From assembly GCF_964204865.1 (NCBI RefSeq), contig NC_135254.1:20899001-20963000 (forward strand): a DNA stretch of 64,000 nt, given 5' to 3'. The DNA comes from Styela clava. Lineage: Eukaryota > Chordata > Ascidiacea > Stolidobranchia > Styelidae. Under the pieces are notes generated by a model that was not told where the DNA came from, made no database searches, and was given only the letters and a program-made list of their open reading frames with translations. Each line of letters starts with the position of its first letter. Positions within the stretch are counted from its first letter, which is position 1. Below are positions 50,101-60,390 of this stretch, in pieces. Position numbers and translations under genes: made by a program.

Positions 50101-52525
50101 TAAATTTGAGTTACTGCTTTTCGAGTGTACAAAGAAGATTGTCATGGAGTTATTTAGGAGTCGACCTCGGAAAAGTAAAAAGGTAATGATAATTGATAAC
50201 ACTCACTTTTATATATAATATTACTACCCAATACTGAAATATTTAATTCTTTTGAACAACCAAGATCTGATGAATCACATCCGTACTTGAATGTGGTGAA
50301 TGACACCAATACATAGGCAAAGGAATCTGTGTGTTTTTGGTTCGAAATTTGAGTTAAATACGCATATGAGGTAAAATAAATTGCATAAGATTCATGAAAC
50401 CTGCACACATTGATTTTTGATATTCAAACTTAGAATTCGAACGACCCAAATGCAGAAAAATATCTATATGAAGATGATTCAAAGCGGACATTCCGCCATT
50501 TTTTTTTTTTTGAAGCAGTAGGTATTGTTACCGAATGATTACTAAAGATCATTCTGCAATCTTGAGTGAATTTAATCTATATATGGTATGGAGCAATCGC
50601 GCAGGAAAACATATGTTGTACGCGAGATGTCTGACCAGTATTATTAGCCCGGACGTCTATCACATTCCCATCTATTTAAATACATATATCTATATATTTT
50701 TATCAATTTTGCTGGCCGTGGACCATTTTATATGGAGATGCGCATGTCTGATACAAGGTACATTTGGAATATAGATCATCCCCGCTCCTTCTCTTCTCCT
50801 TAGTCCATTTTGTTACCGTTTTACAAACTTAACACTTCGGTTGACAATTTTGATGACGTCACACTCTAGTTAAGATGCTATTTATACGACGGGCATATTC
50901 AAATTACCTAAATTGACCCATTTGCTCTCAATTCCTCTTCACTTCTCATTTGGAATATTTTCAAAGGTGTATATACATTATTCAGGAACTTGCTCATAGA
51001 AATGCTTTTTTACGGAACTCGATTACGCTGTTTTTGTACGCTATAGGCTACTAGAGTTAGCTTAGACTCAAATTAATACACAGTATAGCAATCAGCGAGT
51101 GTAATTGTTTATATCTTACCTAGAATTGACGAAGAGAATCCAGATTTAGAAGCATTTGTACTAACAGGTCCTGACAAGCAAGCTGGTAAAACAATACTGG
51201 AATATATGAATGAGGTGTGGTGGACCTTTTAGAATTTTTATATTCGGGATTTTGATAGTAAAAACTGCAACAGGATGATATGTTGTTCTGTGAACGAAAT
51301 ATTACATGGCTTTTGCAAACAAGAAAAAAAATCTGTCGATGTTCTGATAAACTCTGTCACAAAAACACAGGCTAAATTTAGAAAAAAATGTAAAACAAGG
51401 TTTTTTGATTTTATTTTTTCGCCGCTCCAGAAGTATGTGCTGCACCAAGATGGCGCACAACCTAATAACCCTAACCTGGTACACGTACTACGTTCAAGTT
51501 GTGCGCCATCTTGGTGCACATACTTCGGGAGCACCTATTTAGGTCCCAGTCACCCCAAACGTGATGTTGTAACATTTATGACAGATTAGTTTTTTTACGA
51601 AAGAGAAATAGAAAAAATGATATTCTGCTAACATTGAAAAAACTATTAATTTGTTGAAAATTTTAGTCACGTAAATGACTTCGAATATCTCTGAAATATC
51701 ACCAGCAGTTGTGAAAAAAGAATTGTACAAATAATTGTCTAAATATTCGGCTTGAACATATATATAATTAGAAAAAACGTGAAAGATTTGTCAGTACTAT
51801 TCTCGGTATTTACTATAACCTCTTTGCATGTGCATTTATATGTGTGCCTAATTGTATTATATCATTTATACAGTTGGATTGGAATACAAAAAATATTTCA
51901 CAATTTCAATTGAACTACAACGCAATGGAACATTACGAACTTTGTTATGGATCAGATCGAAGCAAACCTGTAAGTACCATCTTAATTAATTAAAAGAAAA
52001 CAAATGCACCCGCATTCACAAAGTCAAACAAAATAATTCCAACTTTTGTGACGCATCTTGTAAAAGCGGCTTGACATTTGCGATATTCGGCTATACTTTG
52101 AGCATAAAAAAATTGTAAATTCGGTGGTAATCAAAAGTCTTCACAAACCTAATGTTCGTATAATAGTAGATAAAGTAAGCTTATTCTTGATATTATAAAA
52201 CTTTTATGAAAAACATTAGATGATCTCTGAAGGAACTTTCTAATTATATAAACAGTATTTTTAATTGACTATTTTTGTTATATATTTGTAAAACGTTTCT
52301 TCTCATTCCTGGGACATCTCTTGTTCGGCATTGACAAGTTAGTAATCTTTTTAACTGCAGAGTAATGGTCATTGAATTACAAAACTATTCTTTAAGTTTA
52401 AACAACCAAAAACTTTTCAGACGAAAACTGCTTTCAACCTCACTAAAATAGCAAATCCGTACAAAGAATCAAAGAGAAAATGTCATCAACCAGATTTGGA
52501 TGAAAATGAATCTTGGTCGACGTAG
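41131..52525 (+). CDS. DBH-like monooxygenase (MOXD1-like) copy B, complete, without hydrophobic tail
   Basis: Fifteen exons: 41131-41286, 41886-41996, 42092-42241, 42555-42645, 43034-43212, 43354-43431, 46730-46831, 46921-47023, 47909-48078, 48961-49055, 49167-49317, 50043-50182, 51124-51214, 51874-51969, 52421-52525; 605 aa, phases close throughout. Ten of the fifteen exon lengths equal those of copy A exactly. A signal peptide (MLFNIMTLVAAALVVCVRS) precedes the DOMON domain (TTGWVGIGFSEKG). Copper ligands are intact: AHHI and IHYNNP for CuH, LHSHLAA and the Met of KEMCFAI for CuM. The exon 7 region (DDNCYSSKIKFFETCGKIIE) is more divergent than in copy A. The last exon ends DLDENESWST with no membrane anchor, so a soluble, secreted product is likely. 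AATAAA lies at 52629-52634. Introns carry family-A MITEs, a hAT MITE and a TATTGTCACGC element. Confidence 0.93.
41330..41415. mobile_element. family-A foldback MITE in intron 1 of monooxygenase B
   Basis: It starts GGCGCTTCAGAAGTATGTGC and ends CCATCTTGGGAGTACC. Flanking 8-mers AAAATTTT and TAAATTTT agree at 7 of 8 bases, a likely target duplication. Confidence 0.8.
43785..43884. mobile_element. degenerate family-A foldback MITE
   Basis: TGACGCACAACCTGAAC and GTTCAGGTTGTGCGCAATCT form the pairing arms. The ends are mutated (GCAAGCACC instead of GGGAGCACC). Confidence 0.7.
46213..46321. mobile_element. family-A foldback MITE
   Basis: It begins GGCGCTCCTGAAGTATTC and has arms GTCGCACAACCTGAAC / GTTCAGGATGTGCG, ending GAATACTTCAAATCCAC. 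The target duplication is unclear. Confidence 0.78.
47057..47471. mobile_element. small DNA transposon with TATTGTCACGCTAAT inverted ends, in intron 8 of monooxygenase B
   Basis: The left end TATTGTCACGCTAATA is the exact reverse complement of the right end TATTAGCGTGACAATA. TA at the tips would fit a Tc1/mariner-like non-autonomous element, though superfamily is not certain. The body is shared with 39425-39800. Confidence 0.78.
48162..48372. mobile_element. long family-A element
   Basis: The ends are GCGCTCCAGAAGTATGTGTA and TACACATACTACGAGAGTAC. The internal 140 bp, shared with 23940-24134, is absent from the short foldback copies, suggesting a longer progenitor of the family. It lies just downstream of exon 9 of monooxygenase B. 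Confidence 0.72.
49661..50009. mobile_element. hAT MITE, 349 bp, in intron 11 of monooxygenase B
   Basis: The ends are CAGTGGCCTTCCCAGCC and GGTTGGGAAACACTG. Flanks GTATAGAA (49653-49660) and GTGTAGAA (50010-50017) agree at 7 of 8. It ends only 33 bp before exon 12. Confidence 0.83.
51421..51535. mobile_element. family-A foldback MITE in intron 13 of monooxygenase B
   Basis: It starts GCCGCTCCAGAAGTATGTGC and ends GCACATACTTCGGGAGCACC. The arms carry CAAGATGGCGCACAACC and GTTGTGCGCCATCTTG. No clear target duplication. Confidence 0.82.
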
Positions 52526-52691
52526 TCGAGATATTTCTTGAAGACAACTTAGTAAAACTGCGTCTACGCAGTCTAATTTATTTGTCATTTGAATTGGTGT
52601 ATTTGTTTATTTTATCAACTTCGGAACTAATAAATGATGAAAGAAATATTGGATCTTATCTGAAGAGTAAGCGCAAATCGTATTTATTCAG

Positions 52692-53346
52692 GGCCGATAA
52701 GACGGCTTATCCCTATGGCGAACCACGGCCTCTCGTCCGGTTTCCATTCCAAGTCGGGTATGGGATTAGTTATATATATTGTTTGTTTTCGGAAGCATGG
52801 ACTTGGTGGTGGAGGAAGCCGTAACAGACCAGCGGTTACGTGAACCACCCAACGACGGCGAGGAGTCCAGAAAACCTCTCGCACATAACCATCCCTGCAT
52901 GGGATTCGAACCTGCGAATCCACGCAGAGTAATTAGAGGTGTGGTGGCGAGCGTATTCCTTTTTTTTTTTTTTTCTAGAAAAAGTGGACAAAAACTCCAA
53001 TTAAAAAGAGTGTACTTTTTTTTATCATTAAAAACGATTAGATTAATTTCAATATCAAGTTCATTTGAATTCAATGGTAGTCCATTCATGATTCCAAATA
53101 TGCATCGTGATGTCGTTGCATCATTTAGTTCATGTTCCATATTCCATTGTATTACGATAATCATGAATAAGTCAAGCAATTATATGATCCATATTGTAGT
53201 TCATCCAATGCAACATCCATTTGTTTGATCATTCATTTATGTGAAATATCATTTACATTATATTAACATGAGAAAAAAAAAATGGTTTCGCAAATTAGGC
53301 GAGCGTATTCCTAACGCTTAGCCCGTTGAGCCACACCGCCGCGCCA
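52692..53346 (-). mobile_element. tRNA-derived SINE split by a retro-insertion (unit 1)
   Basis: The body matches the SINE at 24351-24699, with B box at 52912-52901 and A box at 53333-53321 on the minus strand. The head is split by the insert at 52961-53297. The TATCC tail domain is missing. Confidence 0.85.
52961..53297 (-). mobile_element. poly(A)-tailed retro-insertion nested in the SINE (unit 1)
   Basis: The 15-bp sequence GGCGAGCGTATTCCT lies at 52946-52960 and 53298-53312, a target duplication. The plus-strand insert begins with a run of T, that is, a poly(A) tail on the minus strand. The SINE at 24.6 kb has the same site empty. The 320-bp cargo matches no family I know; its minus-strand open frame (MLDLFMIIVIQWN...) has no recognised domain. 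It is a SINE or processed-transcript insertion made by LINE machinery. Confidence 0.88.
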
Positions 53347-53646
53347 TAGTCCATTCGCCTTGCATGATGTATGCAAGTTTTCTACTAAAAAAACAACAAC
53401 AGATAGCAAATCCGTACAAAGAATCAAAGAGAAAATGTCATAAACCAGATTTGGATGAAAATGAATCTTGGTCGACGTAGTCGAGATATTTCTTGAAGAC
53501 AACTTAGTAAAACTGCGTCTACGTAGTCTAATTTATTTGCATTTGAATTGGTGTATTTGTTTATTTTATCAACTTCGGAACTAATAAATGATGAAAGAAA
53601 TATTGGATCTTATCTGAAGAGTAAGCGCAAATCGTATTTATTCAGG

Positions 53647-54300
53647 GCCGATAAGACGGCTTATCCCTATGGCGAACCACGGCCTCTCGTCCGGTTTCCA
53701 TTCCAAGTCGGGTATGGGATTAGTTATATATATTGTTTGTTTTCGGAAGCATGGACTTGGTGGTGGAGGAAGCCGTAACAGACCAGCGGTTACGTGAACC
53801 ACCCAACGACGGCGAGGAGTCCAGAAAACCTCTCGCACATAACCATCCCTGCATGGGATTCGAACCTGCGAATCCACGCAGAGTAATTAGAGGTGTGGTG
53901 GCGAGCGTATTCCTTTTTTTTTTTTTTTCTAGAAAAAGTGGACAAAAACTCCAATTAAAAAGAGTGTACTTTTTTTTATCATTAAAAACGATTAGATTAA
54001 TTTCAATATCAAGTTCATTTGAATTCAATGGTAGTCCATTCATGATTCCAAATATGCATCGTGATGTCGTTGCATCATTTAGTTCATGTTCCATATTCCA
54101 TTGTATTACGATAATCATGAATAAGTCAAGCAATTATATGATCCATATTGTAGTTCATCCAATGCAACATCCATTTGTTTGATCATTCATTTATGTGAAA
54201 TATCATTTACATTATATTAACATGAGAAAAAAAAAATGGTTTCGCAAATTAGGCGAGCGTATTCCTAACGCTTAGCCCGTTGAGCCACACCGCCGCGCCA
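53647..54300 (-). mobile_element. duplicate of the SINE with its retro-insertion (unit 2)
   Basis: Copied by the tandem duplication; the nested insert lies at 53915-54251, between the GGCGAGCGTATTCCT copies. Confidence 0.85.
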
Positions 54301-54358
54301 TAGTCCATTCGCCTTGCATGATGTATGCAAGTTTTCAACTAAAAAAACAACAACAGAT

Positions 54359-55707
54359 ATCTAAACGAGAACAACAACAAAAATTTAGTTGAATGATCCA
54401 TAGTGAAACTTTGTGCTCAATAACTGTGTAAATGTCAAAACAATCGATTCGTTCCTATAAATAATATGCAGGTCATTTGGATAAAATGGGCAAAATCATT
54501 GCGTTAGATTAGGTCGATTAAGAAAAAGCAAACACTTCAGAGGGTGTTTTTAATTGTTATCAGACGGAATTGTTATTGCTAGATTTCATTCGTTGAAATA
54601 TATTTGAGACTACCAAATTCATTACCATTGTTGGACATGGTCAGTCTGTGTCTTAACCTGTCGTCAGCATTCACATTTATTTTCCCCAGGGTCCAGGCAA
54701 CGAAGCGTGCGAATTTACAAAATAAATTTGGGTATATTCCACCAGGATTTATACCTATAATGGTAATTAATGTTTGGTAATTTTGCTCCGCGAAGAGATT
54801 ATTTTTCGAAAGATTCGCCATTCTCGGATGAGGCTAATTAAACGGTTAAAGGTTGCATATACCCCATATTTACCTTGTTGAATACTTCGTATTTGACTGA
54901 TTGTGTTGTGTAAATAAAGTTTACTTTCTTATTAGTAGTTAGTACTTTCTTGTAGTTTCGAATACTTATACGAATGACTTTTGTTCGCTGAAAATTGCGC
55001 AGAACTCGTTGAGGAACTTTTTGAAGACACGTAGTGCAGTGATTTTCAACTTTTCTCGAACCGCAGAACACTTTTTTTTATAGATCATTATCATTTAGAT
55101 TAGATTAAACCCCAAAACGAGATTCTGGTTTTCAGAAGTCGCCATGTTGATGAACATTAGTGTTTCTCCGAGCATCGCTTTGTTTATTACGTATTGATGA
55201 CCAACCAATTGAAATTAAGGCGGTCGCTCAGACTCATTGGCTAGGTTTTATGTGCCATTTGTTCGTTTTTATTAGTGTCTCTGAAATTTGGACATAAACA
55301 AAACTCTTTCACGATGGAGAAATTCTCTATGAACTTCTACCATTAACTAATTTTAGTGCTTAATTCTACCAACTGACGTTTGAGAGCTGTTTCAAATTTC
55401 CACAATCAATATTTCGTTCTCAAATATTCAAGCATCTGCCATTAATACTGAACCTATTCCAGAAATATATCCTAGCATTTTCGTAATCGTTTTTTTTATT
55501 ATGGTACTTCAATTGAACCAAAGTTTTCATGCGTGACCCAGATTTGAGCAATATTTTTTGTGATAAAGATCGTGTCGGCCGTTGATTGGTCGAGGGAAGC
55601 TTTCAATTGCCAGGATTTCACACGTTTTAACTAGAGACTTGGAAGCGGACAGTTGAGGAAGAGTAGTCACGGCACGCGCGAAGTCGTGGGGAAATACTAC
55701 CACTTAC
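54359..55707. other. intergenic, no gene seen
   Basis: Short open frames at 54579-54821 and 54838-55071 (minus) show no known motif. No repeat structure noticed. Confidence 0.45.
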
Positions 55708-56877
55708 TAGGCTTACCATACGTCCCGGTTTAGCCGGGACAGTCCCGGTTTTGACGAGCTGTCCCGGCCGGTTGACTCAAATGTCCCGGTTTGTCAGCAC
55801 GACTGTCGTGGTTAAAAAATTCATATTCATTATTATTACAATTTTTTTCAACGATGGCAGCCCATTTACCACTGTTTTGCGACACACTTCGCTAGTTCAG
55901 AGAGAGAGAAATTGCTCTATTGTTATGTCACAATCGGTATATGTTTTACTATCACACTGCTATTCATGGCCAAAGTTTCGACTGCACCTCTAAATTAATT
56001 TTTCTTTAGCCTAAATTTGCTTTAACTTGTAAATATACACAGTTAGAATTTCTGATGTCCGCTGTCTGATAAACGGATTCGCTGATTTTGCACGTTTAGC
56101 CAGAAATAAATAAGAGACGGTGATTTTTGATTGCATTGCTCCGCTGTTCTCCTCTGAACCTAATGATGATTTACTTTAAACCAGTTTCGTATCAGTAACC
56201 TTCGATGCATCAAACAGAAAAAATTTAAAGCTTGTTCCAGTTGTGGTTCGTTATTTTTTACCTGATGTTGGTGTGAAGATAAAACTATTAGAATTCAAAT
56301 ATTTACCCAGGGAAACCGCCAAAACTTTTACTGAATACGTGCTCTCTGTTCTCGGAAAAGTTGTTGGATTCTGTGCGGATAACTGCAACACCAACTTTGG
56401 AGGCGTAAAAAGACGGAAAACAAATAATGCTTTTTTTTCAAACTAAAAGAAATATACCCGGTATAGATTGTGCGGCTCATTTAGTTCAACACTGCACTGC
56501 GATGCCCTTTCCAACATGCCGTAGATACTTTGCCTGTTTGTGTTGTTGTCAGAATGTATGATTATTTTTACATTCACACTGTCTGAGTAACAGAGCAGAA
56601 ACCATTTTGCGATTTTGTTGATATTGAATATCAACGGCTATTACAACATGGCAACACTCGGTTTTTCCCTTTATTACCTGCTTTGCAAAGGATTACGGAA
56701 ATGTTTGAAAGCTTGATAAGTTATTCAAATTCTCAAGAAGGATGTCCTACCGTAGTTGTATATATTTACGGTCCTACTCTTATGCTTAAATGTTCCAACG
56801 TACGAACTTCACTTGAAATTTGTCCTTTGCTAGCTCACCTACTTCAGCAAAATTATTTTAATTTTGGAAAAAGATAG
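55708..56877 (+). pseudogene. decayed hAT transposon with transposase remnants
   Basis: The leader TAGGCTTACCATACGTCCCG with repeated TCCCGGTTT motifs (55708-55800) matches 17137-17360. Downstream, remnants of a hAT transposase appear: VVRYFLPDVGVKIKLLEFK, VIGFCADNCNTNFGG-like VVGFCADNCNTNFGGVK (to about 56445), then in another frame IDCAAHLVQHCTA (56460-56520), and LPALQRITEMFESLISY (56665-56730). This is the FCADN.NTNFGG class of hAT proteins found in many invertebrates. Frames are broken at several places. Confidence 0.72.
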
Positions 56878-56909
56878 TAATAGTAAGTAGTAATAGTAAT
56901 GCCGTAGAT

Positions 56910-57591
56910 CAGGGGTAGGCAACCTACGGCCCCCGGGCCGGATCCGGCCCGCAGAGTATTATAATCCGGCTCGTGACGCTTCACTGAATTATAGTAACAA
57001 AAACCGTTTTGACGATTATATTTTTTAAACTAAATTATATTACAACCTTACAAGTATATAATTCTCAATTACTCGTTTAATGTGCCTATAATTTAATTAT
57101 AATTAGACAAATGGCAACAAAACGCAGAAAAGTTGATGCTAAGTGCGAATTCAATGACGCTGAAAATATTCAAACGGAATTTTTTGAGATGCAATAAATA
57201 AATAAATCTATATTCTATTCGAGAGATGTATTACTGCTTGATTTTTATTATAAAAAGTATCATCCGTTCGGTTTCAGCTTTCTAAAAATATGTGCGGCCC
57301 GCCAATGACTCGCAACCCTTAATTTTGGCCCGTGATCGACAAAAGGTGTCAGAGGTGAAGCTAAATTTGAAGGAAAAAGGGTAAAGTCTGTTAATTCCGT
57401 CGCAATCACTTGTACTTCTGAAATTCTTGAAACGCTCTGGCGAAATCGACGTAACTCTATAATGTTTGCGATTTTTACGAGAAATGTCTATCGTAGCTGC
57501 ATGATGCAACCTCAACTCCGTATGAAATGTTTTTCTCGATTTTTGAAGGGAAGTGCCGATTATGACTGCGGCCCGCGGTTTGGACCACTCT
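56910..57591. mobile_element. probable non-autonomous hAT element
   Basis: The left end CAGGGGTAGGCAACCTACGG with GGGCCGGATCCGGCCCGC is a classic hAT terminus. The right end may be GCGGCCCGCGGTTTGGACCACTCTG (to 57591), but the ends pair imperfectly and flanks do not match. Confidence 0.5.
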
Positions 57592-57599
57592 GAGTTTAT

Positions 57600-59105
57600 T
57601 CAATAACATGATTAAATTTAAAACAGTGCTTTAACAAAGGTGAAACATAGAATTCTTGCAGAATTGAACAGTTGTTCAATATTTATTGAAACTATGTCTG
57701 AATATAGCTGGAATACAAGAGATAATGATTTATTTCCGAATACAGTATATCAAAAATATACAGATTACAATGGATGAAAAAAGTAATCATAAAATGTACT
57801 CGAAAGGGAGCGAAAAACATAATAAATTAAGTGAGATTGCAATATCCTGTAATGGAATTTAGGGAATAAGCAAACTTGTCAGTAATGAAGTAATGCAATA
57901 AGAAAGTGCATGATTAATAAAAACAATAGTATAGTAACTCAACTAAATAAAGAAGCTTGGTTGATTTGTAGCTTCATTAAACATTTCAGGAACAATTTCA
58001 AAATCTGACTCCCAATTTTTTCAAGTCCAGTCTAAGGTCTTTATTTTCATAATTTTGCTATAAAACTCGACATTTTATAGTATAAAGGTCATTATCGTAA
58101 AGATAAGCACTAAATTTATTATTTAATTTTATTAATAAGTCATTTTGAGTGGGTAAGAGAGATTTTCATAAGTAAATTCTTCATTAGCATACTCTATGGG
58201 ACACAGACACACTTTAGACAATTATCCGGTGTGAAAGCATTACTAATTTTTTAAGCATCTCAGAGTATTTTATATGTAGTGCCGATTGGCTATGAGCCTA
58301 TGATTACCTTGCCTAATTCCAAGCCATAACATATTTAAAAATTGTCGTCGATAAAAAAAAAGTTTTTTTTGGCATAAATTCGATGCTAAAAATAGAAGAG
58401 AAAAGTCAATTTTTTCAATCCAACTATGGCTAATCCAATCCATTTGAAATATAAATTTAAAATGTACGGGTACATTTTCATTCTACCCAGAAATTTGAAA
58501 CTAATCACATTATTTTCAAATTTAACCAAGGCCTTCTTTTCCAAAGCACCCAATTCATTTTTGCTTCTTGATCCAACCTGCATCAAATCCTGTTTCTTCA
58601 GGTAGAATTCGAGATGCCAAATCAATTGTTTGAACTTGCATTTGAGTCAAACGTCGACCATCTCGAAGATTCCAAACAATACCTAAACAAATACAATTAG
58701 AAGTTGTCTTCGAAAAGGAAATAAGATAAGCCAGTGTAACAAGCAATAATTTACCACCAGTGTGCCATGTTGTGCTTGTCTTTTACAACCAGAAAAACTT
58801 TCCCTGCATTTAATTTAGCAAGGTGATATCCTGATATGCTGTATTGCATCTTACACTTTCACCTCCAATAACTACGACATCTGCAGAATTTGAAAATAAA
58901 AACACAACAATAAAAACAAGTTACAATAGAATAGATTAACAATACAATTAATAATTACAAAGTATCATCATCATACCCGGTAGAGACTTGTTTACATCAC
59001 TAAGTACACCGCTCTTGTCTTCATGTAACGAAATTTTATGTGGAGCATCATGGGTGAGTTCACTCAAGTTCCGTTTTTAAGAAAATGCTGATGTTATAAA
59101 GGCAT
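57600..59105 (-). pseudogene. inverted partial copy of the sarcosine-dehydrogenase-like gene (exons 1-3 with introns)
   Basis: Minus strand: exon 1 remnant near 58984-59100 (AAGACAAGAGCGGTGTACTT); exon 2 remnant 58755-58885 with [10 protein letters not shown] changed to VVVIGGESVR and the covalent-FAD region shortened; exon 3 near 58515-58682, 23 bp deleted after GGTTGGATCA, shifting the frame to TGA. Introns are retained, so this is a DNA-level duplication and not a retrocopy. Homology continues through introns 3-4 down to about 57600 (for example AATGTTTAATGAAGCTACAAATCAA in both), but exon 4 is missing and the 1554-bp hAT of intron 3 is absent. Confidence 0.9.
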
Positions 59106-59380
59106 TCTTTTAGATTAGTCTATAACTAAGATACAAATTGACAAAAATTGTGAAACATCTAAATAAAAGCACAATTTTCTTTAATGACATGGGCAATAAT
59201 AAAAGGTACAGATTAAATAATGGGCAAATAAAAGATTGCCAGGGAAAGGCGAAGTGAGGTGTTAATTTTTGTATATTATCAATGGTCATTAATAACAAAA
59301 AATACCTCGATCTAAAACATTTTTGAATGAAAGTTTACAGTCGATTATCTGGTAAAGATCATTGACAGTGTAGATAGAGC

Positions 59381-59745
59381 CAGGGTGTGCAACAAGCCAT
59401 TTAGTGTGGTCCTTGTCAACACTAAGATTTTTCCCCATCAGGCATAAAATCCTAATCTGTCAGTTTATGTTTAAAAAGGCGTTCACAATATATTATAATG
59501 TTATTTTACTCTTGTCGATGAGTTAAATCTTTCGCCATTCTGTCCGGCACCTTAATTACTGTGAGGGTAAGCGATAAGCGGATTGCCTTTCCCGCAGTGC
59601 TCTGGTTGTCGGTGATGTATTTCATTAGTGCCAAATTTCACAATGCTTGTTTACAACATATTGTGACGTGATAATTCCTCATTGTTATTTATATGTTATA
59701 TTTGTTGGCTATGTGGCCCACCGACATAGATGTTGCACACCCCTG
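59381..59745. mobile_element. hAT MITE, about 365 bp
   Basis: The ends CAGGGTGTGCAAC and GTTGCACACCCCTG pair. The adjacent sequences (GTGTAGATAGAGC left, GTGTAGAG right) suggest an altered target duplication. Confidence 0.7.
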
Positions 59746-60081
59746 GTGTAGAGTATTATTCCATGTCCTAATATTATCTATTAAAAATTAATAAAGAAAA
59801 GACTGCATTTTAAATCTAATTTTTGCTTTTTTATTTTACCCAGCTATTTGAATTGTTGACATGTTACATCACATATATGTCGAATGAATTAAAAAAAGCA
59901 TCAAAGCAAAACTTCATTCACTTGAAAATTTAAGCAGTTTTACATTTGCACTAGAAATGCCTCATGTACACATTGCTAAATATTTAGCTTTTTCATGAAG
60001 AGACAATATCATGAAACATTTTCAATAGTATGGTGATGAAACAATATGAGAAATAAGCTAGTATTAATGCATAGTATAAAA

Positions 60082-60390
60082 CAGGGCTACTCAACTGGCG
60101 GACCGCGGTCCGAATCCGGACTTTTGGAGTTTGATTCGGACCGCACCTAATTCTTTATTTTAAATCATTAACCCCACTTTTATAGTTTCATTTTATAAAA
60201 TGACTTTTATCATTGTATTGAATATATATGAAAAGAACTATAACACCATAATAAACAATGTTGATTTGCTATAGCCGGTCAAGGAAGTGCGTGCTTAATG
60301 ATGCCGAAATATAATTTCTGGAAACACCGGACCCAAATAATTTGGAAATTTTGTATGCGGATCTTCATTAAAAATAGTTGAGTAGCCCTG
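60082..60390. mobile_element. hAT MITE, 309 bp, perfect target duplication
   Basis: The ends CAGGGCTACTCAACT and AGTTGAGTAGCCCTG are perfect inverted repeats. GTATAAAA flanks it at 60074-60081 and 60391-60398. Confidence 0.92.

Larger units (their letters stand above)
52450..54358. repeat. recent tandem duplication, two units of about 954 bp
   Basis: Units 52450-53404 and 53405-54358 are nearly identical (visible differences: CATCAACC/CATAAACC, a one-base deletion in GTCATTTG, ACGCAG/ACGTAG). Each starts AGCAAATCCGTACAAAG and ends CAACAACAGAT. The first unit begins inside the last exon of monooxygenase B, so the duplicate carries a non-functional copy of the last 76 coding bases and stop (53405-53480). 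Confidence 0.95.

Noticed and set aside
53405..53480. An alternative last exon of monooxygenase B in the second tandem unit
   Set aside because: The duplication begins inside the exon, so this copy has no splice acceptor of its own.
52513..54182. Two pairs of identical protein-coding genes of 149 and 137 codons
   Set aside because: They are open frames across the SINE and its retro-insertion, repeated by the tandem duplication.
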